From contig NZ_JBKQOU010000220.1 in assembly GCF_052145335.1 (NCBI RefSeq), forward strand, positions 1 to 11,133: DNA of 11,133 bases. Direction: 5' to 3'. The DNA is from Rhodoblastus sp052145335. Its GTDB lineage: Bacteria > Pseudomonadota > Alphaproteobacteria > Rhizobiales > Beijerinckiaceae. Numbering within the stretch: the first letter of the stretch is position 1; each line of letters begins with the position of its first letter. The notes below the pieces were generated by a model. That model was not told where the DNA came from. It saw only the letters and a program-made list of their open reading frames with translations, and did no database searches. Position numbers and translations under genes: made by a program. Positions 6,469 to 11,133 of the stretch are shown in pieces.

Positions 6469-6514
6469 GCGCGGCCGGGGTGCGCGCCGCGCGAAAAAAG
6501 TCTATAACGAGAAC

Positions 6515-6820
6515 ATGAGCAGATTTCTCCATCCCGCGCAGGCAGACATCACGCTGACGGGCTTGCTTGCCGCCCTTGGCGATCCGACGCGCCTCGAGAT
6601 CGTGCGTTTGCTTGCCCATTGCGACGGCAAGAACTGCACCGAGTCGGCGCCCTTCCCGGACATGCCGCGCTCGACCCTGACCGGCCATTTCCGTGTTCTG
6701 CGTGAGGCTGGCGTGCTGCGAACGGTCAAAAAGGGCGTCGAAAACATCAACATGCTGCGACGCGAAGATATGGAGGCGCGCTTTCCGGGCTTGCTCGACT
6801 CGATCCTCGCCTGCCGCTGA
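6515..6820 (+). CDS. ArsR/SmtB-type helix-turn-helix transcriptional regulator
   Basis: A 101-residue winged-helix regulator of the ArsR type. The conserved LLAALGDPTRLEIVRLLA spans 17-34, the recognition helix region PRSTLTGHFRVLREAGVL spans 51-68, and the wing and C-terminal helix follow (TVKKGVENINMLRREDMEARF, 70-90). The ELCVCDL metal site of classical ArsR/SmtB proteins is absent. Instead there are Cys36 and Cys41 in a loop (HCDGKNC), plus Cys100, so any sensing is not by the classical arsenic site. The start at 6515 has only a weak GAG ribosome site. The gene is divergent from the SDR gene with a palindromic operator between them, which suggests a local repressor. It ends 15 bases from the convergent ribE stop, with no terminator visible. 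Confidence 0.88.
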   Translation: MSRFLHPAQADITLTGLLAALGDPTRLEIVRLLAHCDGKNCTESAPFPDMPRSTLTGHFRVLREAGVLRTVKKGVENINMLRREDMEARFPGLLDSILACR

Positions 6821-6835
6821 CGCCGTCCGAGCGCC

Positions 6836-7471
6836 CTACTCCGCCGCCGCCTCGACCAGGCGCGCGGCGTAGCGGGCCATTGTGTCCACTTCCAGATTGA
6901 TAGCGTCGCCCGCCTTGCGTCCTCCCCAGATAGTGACGTCGAGCGTATGCGGGATCAGCAGGATGGTGAAGCGGTTGCCGGCGACCTTGTTGACCGTCAA
7001 CGAGGTTCCATCCAGCGCCACCGAGCCTTTTTCGGCGATGAATTTGGCGAATTGCCTTGGCGCCTCGATGTCGAAATGCGCCATACCGTCGAAGTCGCGG
7101 CGCTCGACCAGCCGCGCCACGCCATCGACGTGGCCGGACACCAGATGGCCGCCCAGCTCGTCGCCGATCTTGAGCGCCCGCTCCAGGTTGATGCGGTCGC
7201 CGGCCGCCCATTGCCCGGCCGTGGTCACGGCCAAAGTCTCCGCCGCCGCATCCACCTCATGCCAGCTGACGTAGCCGTCGCCTTCCGCGCCATCCTGTTT
7301 CGCCCAAGGGCCGAACCCGACGAGGGTCATGCAGACGCCGTTATGCGCCACCGAAGCGCCGAGCGACAGGCTATCCGCCGGATAACGCGAGGCCAGTTTC
7401 AGCCGTCTCAGATCGCCGCGTTTTTCGACCGAAAGCAGCAGGCCGACATCGCTAATCAATCCGGTGAACAT
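6836..7471 (-). CDS. ribE: Riboflavin synthase, alpha subunit
   Basis: This enzyme dismutates two lumazine molecules into riboflavin and a pyrimidine that RibH reuses. The 211 residues hold two similar barrel halves. The first starts with MFTGLISDVG and includes SVAHNGVCMTL (40-50). The second includes the conserved GDELGGHLVSGHVDG (103-117), EKGSVALDGTSLTVN (147-161) and IPHTLDVTIWG (173-183), and ends with INLEVDTMARYAARL. A somewhat long loop (52-68) between the strands of the first half is the only variation. The start is secure: MFTG is the family N-terminus. It lies four bases after the ribD stop, whose TGAGGA also serves as part of the ribosome site. Downstream, ribH would be expected in many relatives, but a convergent arsR-like gene follows instead. 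The same enzyme is named ribC in some organisms. Confidence 0.96.
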   Translation of the reverse strand: MFTGLISDVGLLLSVEKRGDLRRLKLASRYPADSLSLGASVAHNGVCMTLVGFGPWAKQDGAEGDGYVSWHEVDAAAETLAVTTAGQWAAGDRINLERALKIGDELGGHLVSGHVDGVARLVERRDFDGMAHFDIEAPRQFAKFIAEKGSVALDGTSLTVNKVAGNRFTILLIPHTLDVTIWGGRKAGDAINLEVDTMARYAARLVEAAAE

Positions 7472-7475
7472 TTCC

Positions 7476-8582
7476 TCATAACCTTTCGTAAAAAATGAAC
7501 GAATCGGCGCCGAAAAACCCTTGCTCGACGATCCTGAAGGCCGATGGATCGGCCAGTGCGGCCCGCGAGGGCTCCGACAAAGCCTCGACGCCGGGCCGCC
7601 CCAGCGGCCGCGGACTGGTCAACAGCACCATTTCGTCGGCCAGTCCTTGCGCGATCAAGGCGGCGGCGACGCGCGGCCCGCCTTCCGAAAACACCCGCGT
7701 GATCCCCCGCCGCGCCAGAACGCCCAAGGCGGCGCGCAGCTCGAGCCTGCCGGCGCCGTCGAGCGCGCAATTTTCAATTTCAACCCCCTGAGCGAGCAGG
7801 GCGTCGCGTTTTTCCTGCGGGGCGCCTTCGCCACAGATCGCCAGAACCGGGGCTTCCCGCGCCCCGACGACAAGGCGGGAGCGCAAAGGCAGGTCCAGCC
7901 GCGCGTCCAGAACCACGCGAAGCGGGCGGCGGTCGCATCCGGCGAGGCGGACGGTCATCAGCGGGTCGTCGCCGAGCACCGTGCCGATGCCGACCATGAT
8001 TGCGTCGTGCATGGCCCGGAGGACATGGGTGCGCAGATTGGCGGCCAGCCCCGTGATGGCCAGGCGCCTGTCGTGCTCCCCGCCTGCCGCCTGGCCGTCC
8101 GCCGTCTGTGCGATTTTCAGCGCCACCATCGGCCTCTGCTCGGTGACGCGGAGAATATGGCCGCGATGCGCCCGCCGGCAGAGGTCTGGGAAGACGTTGG
8201 CCTCAACCTCGATCCCCGCCGCGCGCAGCAGCGCGAACCCCTCTCCGGCGACGCGCGGATCGGGATCGGCGAGCCCCGCCACGACCCTCGTCACGCCCGA
8301 CGCGGAGACCGCCTCGGCGCAAGGAGGCGTCTTGCCGTGATGGGCGCAGGGTTCGAGCGTCACATATAAAGTGGCGCCACGCGCCTGTTCGCCGGCCAGG
8401 GCGAGCGCGAGCGGCTCGGCGTGAGGGCGTCCGCCCACTTCCGTCCAGCCGCGTCCGACCACGACGCGATCGCGGACCACGAGGGCGCCGACCGCTGGAT
8501 TGGGCGCGGTCGCGCCGAGGTTGCGCCTTCCCAGCGCCAGGGCGGCCAGGAAAAACCTCTCGTCCTCACCGGAAAGCGCCAT
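7476..8582 (-). CDS. ribD: Bifunctional riboflavin biosynthesis deaminase/reductase
   Basis: RibD deaminates diaminohydroxy-phosphoribosylamino-pyrimidine and then reduces the ribose chain with NADPH. The 368 residues carry both domains. The N-terminal deaminase (about 5-145) has APNPAVGALVV (26-36), the zinc ligand His54 and the catalytic Glu56 in PHAEPLAL, and Cys79 and Cys88 in EPCAHHGKTPPC. The C-terminal reductase (about 150-368) has RPMVALKIAQTADG (150-163), DAIMVGIGTVLGDDPLMTVR (193-212), RVVLDARLDLP (222-232) and a later SEGGPRVAAALI. I chose the ATG at 8582, one base after the nrdR stop (TGATATG), because homology starts there. The ORF extends in frame to 8717, but that part lies inside nrdR. 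The order nrdR-ribD-ribE is conserved in alphaproteobacteria. Confidence 0.96.
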   Translation of the reverse strand: MALSGEDERFFLAALALGRRNLGATAPNPAVGALVVRDRVVVGRGWTEVGGRPHAEPLALALAGEQARGATLYVTLEPCAHHGKTPPCAEAVSASGVTRVVAGLADPDPRVAGEGFALLRAAGIEVEANVFPDLCRRAHRGHILRVTEQRPMVALKIAQTADGQAAGGEHDRRLAITGLAANLRTHVLRAMHDAIMVGIGTVLGDDPLMTVRLAGCDRRPLRVVLDARLDLPLRSRLVVGAREAPVLAICGEGAPQEKRDALLAQGVEIENCALDGAGRLELRAALGVLARRGITRVFSEGGPRVAAALIAQGLADEMVLLTSPRPLGRPGVEALSEPSRAALADPSAFRIVEQGFFGADSFIFYERL

Positions 8583-8583
8583 A

Positions 8584-9075
8584 TCAGACGTCCTGTTTCG
8601 ACTTTTCCGGCGGCGGCCCGCCCTCTTCGGAGGACAATTCATCGAGCAGCGGCCCGAAATCGCGCGCCTCGCGGAAATTGCGATAGACCGAGGCGAAGCG
8701 CACATAGGCGACTTCATCGAGGGGTTTAAGCCCCTGCATCACCAGTTCGCCGATCTTTTCCGACGGAACTTCCGCCTCGCCCGAGCTTTCGAGCTGGCGC
8801 ACCAGCCCGTTGATCATGCGATCGACGCGTTCGGGATCGACCAGCCTTTTCCGCAGCGCGACCTGCACCGAGCGCATCAGCTTGTCGCGGTCGAACGGCG
8901 CACGCTTGCCCGATTTCTTCACAACCGTCAGCTCGCGCAATTGCACGCGCTCGAAAGTGGTGAAACGTCCGCCGCAATCCGGACAGACGCGACGGCGGCG
9001 GATCGATGAACTGTCGTCGGTCGGACGCGAGTCCTTCACCTGGGTGTCGAGACTGCCGCAATAGGGACAACGCAT
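8584..9075 (-). CDS. nrdR: Transcriptional repressor NrdR
   Basis: NrdR is the ATP/dATP-sensing zinc-ribbon repressor of ribonucleotide reductase genes. The 163 residues start MRCPYCGSLDTQVKDSRP, with zinc ligands Cys3, Cys6, Cys31 and Cys34, then the basic SSIRRRRVCPDCGGRFTTFER (23-43). The ATP-cone (about 49-139) shows VVKKSGKRAPFDRDKLMRSV (51-70), EVPSEKIGELVMQGL (102-116) and EVAYVRFASVYRNF (121-134). A charged, proline-containing tail follows. The start at 9075 is fixed by MRCPYC and a good AGGGGG ribosome site. A longer ORF to 9339 is not supported. It is the first gene of the nrdR-ribD-ribE unit. I saw no NrdR-box pair in front of it, and no nrd genes are in the window. Confidence 0.97.
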   Translation of the reverse strand: MRCPYCGSLDTQVKDSRPTDDSSSIRRRRVCPDCGGRFTTFERVQLRELTVVKKSGKRAPFDRDKLMRSVQVALRKRLVDPERVDRMINGLVRQLESSGEAEVPSEKIGELVMQGLKPLDEVAYVRFASVYRNFREARDFGPLLDELSSEEGGPPPEKSKQDV

Positions 9076-9153
9076 GAGACAAGCCCCCTTTCGGCGGTTT
9101 TCCTGCGCAACGTCGTTCAAGGCGAATCGCTTCGCCGCCGCTCGCAAGCGCGC

Positions 9154-9181
9154 ATTGTGCATTTTCATCGTCGCGGGACAA
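9154..9181 (-). promoter_or_regulatory. Possible promoter of nrdR-ribD-ribE
   Basis: On the minus strand TTGTCC (9176-9181) is followed after 16 bases by CACAAT (9154-9159). Each box matches the sigma-70 consensus at four of six positions. It lies about 80 bases before the nrdR start, in the only gap upstream of that tight gene group. The match is weak and could be chance. Confidence 0.3.
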
Positions 9182-9199
9182 GAATTTGACGAGAAAGCT

Positions 9200-9445
9200 T
9201 TATCTGTCCAATTGCTTGCAGTGGATTTCGGTCGGCTGACAGGCGATTCCCGGCGTCGAGCAACTTCTTCCCGACGCGCCGCGCAGGCAGACGACGCAGC
9301 CATCGGTCCATTCCAGACAGGATGGGTTTCGCTCGCCAAAGGCCAGAACGGGAGCGGTCGCCATTTTTTCCGCCCTCGGCGCGTCGGCGGCGGCGAACTG
9401 GGGAAAAGCCAGGCCGATCACAGCAAAAATAGCAAAGATCCGCAT
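9200..9445 (-). CDS. Small secreted six-cysteine protein of unknown function
   Basis: An 81-residue protein with a clear signal peptide: a basic start (MRIF), a hydrophobic core and FAAADA, with likely cleavage after about residue 20 or 22. The mature part is some 60 residues with six cysteines at 43, 50, 53, 62, 69 and 76, with CLEWTDGCVVC and CSTPGIAC as its main motifs. In the periplasm these could form three disulfides. I faintly recall similar short proteins in Rhizobiales annotated as hypothetical, but I cannot name a function. A good ribosome site (GTGAGGG) stands before the ATG, and the gene is divergent from prmA, with a possible promoter at 9470-9497. It lies upstream of nrdR on the same strand, 124 bases away, and is probably transcribed separately. 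Confidence 0.72.
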   Translation of the reverse strand: MRIFAIFAVIGLAFPQFAAADAPRAEKMATAPVLAFGERNPSCLEWTDGCVVCLRGASGRSCSTPGIACQPTEIHCKQLDR

Positions 9446-9469
9446 TGTACCCTCACCGTTGCGCTGCCC

Positions 9470-9497
9470 ACCATAACGGCGCTTGCGCAGTGTGCAA
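9470..9497 (-). promoter_or_regulatory. Possible promoter of the small secreted protein gene
   Basis: On the minus strand TTGCAC (9492-9497) is followed after 16 bases by TATGGT (9470-9475). The -10 matches at four of six positions. It would put the transcript start about 20 bases before the ATG at 9445. The call is weak. Confidence 0.3.
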
Positions 9498-9538
9498 GCC
9501 GCATCGACTTGATCGCCGCCTCATGCTAGAGCGCGCGA

Positions 9539-10486
9539 ATGCTCGAAGGTTTGCCCCCCAATAACGCCGCCCATGTGATGCGGCTCAAATGCGACGAGGC
9601 CCAGGCCCGCTCCATCGCCGATCTCGTGGTCGAGACCTTCGACCCGGCCGAGACGGCGGCGGCCGCTTTCGAGGAGAACGCCTCGACCGCCTCCTGGGCT
9701 TCGACGCCCTGGATGGTCGAAGTCTATTTCGGCCATGCTCCGGACGAGGACAATGTCCGCGCCCTGGTCGCCTGCGCCGTCGGCGAGGAACTGGCCGGGC
9801 GGATCGCTTTCGGCCGCGTGGAAAAGAAAGACTGGGTGGCCTCGGCGCTGGAAGGACTTTCCGCCGTGCGCGCCGGGCGTTTCCTGGTGCATGGCGGCCA
9901 TGACCGCGAACGCCGGAGGCCCAACGACATCGCCATGGAAATCGAGGCGGCGCTGGCGTTCGGCACCGGCCACCACGGGACGACGCGCGGCTGTCTCTTG
10001 TTTCTCGACGACATCCTGAAAAATCGCCGTCCGCGTCATGTGCTCGACATCGGCTGTGGCGCCGGCACCCTCGCGCTGGCCGCAGCCCTCGCCCTGCACA
10101 CGCCCGTCGCGGCGGGCGATATCGACGCCGAGGCGGTGGCTGCCGCGCGCAAAAACGCAGTGCTCAATGGCGCCGGCCCCTGGCTGCGCCCGGTCGTCGC
10201 CAAGGGCGCGGCGCATCCGGCGCTGAACGCCAAAGGCCGTTACGACCTGATCCTCGCCAATATTCTCGCCAAGCCCTTGCGGCTGCTGGCGCGCTCGGCC
10301 TCCCCGCTGCTGGCGCCGGGCGGCGACGTGGTGCTGTCGGGGCTTTTGGCGCGCGACGTTCCCGGCGTGCTGTCGGCCTGGGGAGCGCAGGGTTTCGCCC
10401 TCGCCCGCCGCCGCGACCTCGACGGCTGGGCGACGCTGCTGCTGCGGCGCGGCGGCGCGGCGCCGAGGCCTCTTCCTTGCGATTAA
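9539..10486 (+). CDS. prmA: Ribosomal protein L11 methyltransferase
   Basis: PrmA trimethylates ribosomal protein L11 at several amino groups using S-adenosylmethionine. The 315 residues have an N-terminal L11-binding domain (about 1-95) and a Rossmann methyltransferase domain. Markers are KKDWV (96-100), RFLVHGGHDR (114-123), FGTGHHGTTR (141-150) where the family usually has FGTGxHxTT, the SAM-binding VLDIGCGAGTLAL (168-180), GDIDAEAV (193-200), the substrate-site LILANILAKPL (237-247) and a final VVLSGLL (264-270). The start at 9539 has almost no ribosome site; Met14 is an alternative, but the alphaproteobacterial N-terminus with LEGLPPN favours the first. It is divergent from the small secreted protein gene and lies 58 bases before the aminopeptidase P-like gene, which probably shares its transcript. 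Confidence 0.95.
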   Translation: MLEGLPPNNAAHVMRLKCDEAQARSIADLVVETFDPAETAAAAFEENASTASWASTPWMVEVYFGHAPDEDNVRALVACAVGEELAGRIAFGRVEKKDWVASALEGLSAVRAGRFLVHGGHDRERRRPNDIAMEIEAALAFGTGHHGTTRGCLLFLDDILKNRRPRHVLDIGCGAGTLALAAALALHTPVAAGDIDAEAVAAARKNAVLNGAGPWLRPVVAKGAAHPALNAKGRYDLILANILAKPLRLLARSASPLLAPGGDVVLSGLLARDVPGVLSAWGAQGFALARRRDLDGWATLLLRRGGAAPRPLPCD

Positions 10487-10544
10487 GCAGGCTGCAAGCG
10501 TTTTCCCGTTTCCGTGACGCGAAAAGCTCTTTAGACTTGTTCAA

Positions 10545-11133
10545 ATGTTCGAGTCCCATTTCCAGACCTATGTCGAAACCGCCGATCCCTCGCTCGGCGC
10601 CTCGCGGGTAAAAAACCTTCGCGCCGCGCTCAAAAAGGCGAAGCTCGACGGCTTTCTCGTTCCACGCGCCGACGCCCATCAGAACGAATACGTCGCCCCC
10701 TGCGAGGAGCGCCTCGCCTGGCTGAGCGGTTTCACCGGCAGCGCCGGTTTCGCCATCGTGCTGCGCGACAAGGCGGCGCTGTTCGTCGATGGCCGCTATA
10801 CTGTGCAGGCCCGTGAACAGGTCGACGCCAAGGTTTTCGCGCTCGTCGGCATAGGCGAAACCTCGCCCGGCGAATGGCTCGCCAAGGAAGCGCGCAAGGG
10901 TTGGCGCATCGGCTACGATCCCTGGCTGCACACGCCGGCGCAGGTCGAGCGCTTCATAGCCGCTGCGCAAAAGGCCGGCGCGGTTCTGGTCGCGAGCGGG
11001 GAAAATCCGATCGACGGCTTGTGGTCCGACCGTCCGGCGCCGCCGCTCGGCGCGGTCACACTGCATCCGCGTAAATATGCCGGCGAGACGGCGGAGAAGA
11101 AACTCGAGAGAATCGCCAAGGCGCTGAGCGCCG
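10545..11133 (+). CDS. Aminopeptidase P family (M24) protein, N-terminal part, cut by window end
   Basis: The frame from the ATG at 10545 is open to the last base and gives 196 residues of a protein of roughly 600. It begins MFESHFQTYVETADPSLG and contains RVKNLRAALKKAKLDGFLVP, RADAHQNEYVAPCEERLAWL, SGFTGSAGFAIVL and AALFVDGRYTVQAREQ, which is the creatinase-like N-terminal domain of the long (three-domain) Xaa-Pro aminopeptidases. These cytosolic enzymes remove the first residue before proline and use two metal ions. The metal-binding M24 domain lies beyond the window, so catalysis cannot be checked. It follows prmA by 58 bases with no terminator, though the weak inverted match TTTTCCCG/CGCGAAAA (about 10501-10524) sits between them. 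The ribosome site is poor. Confidence 0.9.
   Translation, partial: MFESHFQTYVETADPSLGASRVKNLRAALKKAKLDGFLVPRADAHQNEYVAPCEERLAWLSGFTGSAGFAIVLRDKAALFVDGRYTVQAREQVDAKVFALVGIGETSPGEWLAKEARKGWRIGYDPWLHTPAQVERFIAAAQKAGAVLVASGENPIDGLWSDRPAPPLGAVTLHPRKYAGETAEKKLERIAKALSA

Noticed and set aside
5649..6820. Possible toxin-antitoxin or defence pair
   Set aside because: The SDR has a full classical catalytic site and the partner is an ArsR-type repressor. This is an ordinary regulator-enzyme pair, with no nuclease, toxin or defence domain.
9076..9339. 88-residue N-terminal extension of nrdR
   Set aside because: NrdR begins with MRCPYC, which has its own AGGGGG ribosome site. The extension is low in recognisable structure and overlaps the antisense side of the small secreted protein gene region.
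10498..10534. Possible decayed copy of the mosaic element (GCGTTTTC ... AAGCTCTTTA)
   Set aside because: Only the 8-base GCGTTTTC and a partial GCTCT end match. The stems are not preserved, so chance is likely.

Overview
The window looks like a chromosomal stretch of a GC-rich alphaproteobacterium, most likely of the Rhizobiales (Hyphomicrobiales). The evidence is the order nrdR-ribD-ribE ... ribH-nusB-thiL followed by hppA, a PrmA of alphaproteobacterial type next to an aminopeptidase P gene, and an intergenic palindromic mosaic element at the left edge of a kind I recall from rhizobial and methylotroph genomes. Genus-level placement is not possible from this sequence alone.

Layout, left to right. 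1-191: a two-module palindromic repeat (about 3-107), then two strong hairpin terminators back to back. 192-2330 (-): hppA, a membrane H+-pumping pyrophosphatase of the K+-independent class. 2546-3538 (-): thiL, thiamine-phosphate kinase. 3564-4019 (-): nusB. 4019-4507 (-): ribH. 4621-4881 (-): a GlsB/YeaQ-type small membrane protein, divergent from 5071-5601 (+), a YidB/DUF937 protein. 5649-6407 (-): a short-chain dehydrogenase/reductase, divergent from 6515-6820 (+), an ArsR-type repressor, with a clear palindromic operator between them. 6836-7471 (-): ribE. 7476-8582 (-): ribD. 8584-9075 (-): nrdR. 9200-9445 (-): a small secreted six-cysteine protein. 9539-10486 (+): prmA. 10545 to the window end (+): the N-terminal part of an aminopeptidase P-like protein.

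How the genes work together. RibD, RibE and RibH supply most of the riboflavin pathway after GTP cyclohydrolase. They are tightly packed with nrdR (ribonucleotide reductase repressor), nusB (rRNA antitermination) and thiL (last step to thiamine diphosphate), the usual alphaproteobacterial housekeeping cluster. Here that cluster is split: about 2.3 kb carrying glsB-like, yidB-like, SDR and arsR-like genes lies between ribE and ribH, where many relatives have ribE directly followed by ribBA and/or ribH. The block has its own divergent promoters and terminator-like hairpins.

I see no phage, transposase, CRISPR array, tRNA or rRNA, and no gene-free stretch over 300 bases (the largest is 2331-2545). 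I found no strong candidate for a wholly new system. The points most worth a second look are the split rib cluster, the ArsR/SDR operator, the leader hairpin of the yidB-like gene, the mosaic repeat, and the small cysteine-rich secreted protein.
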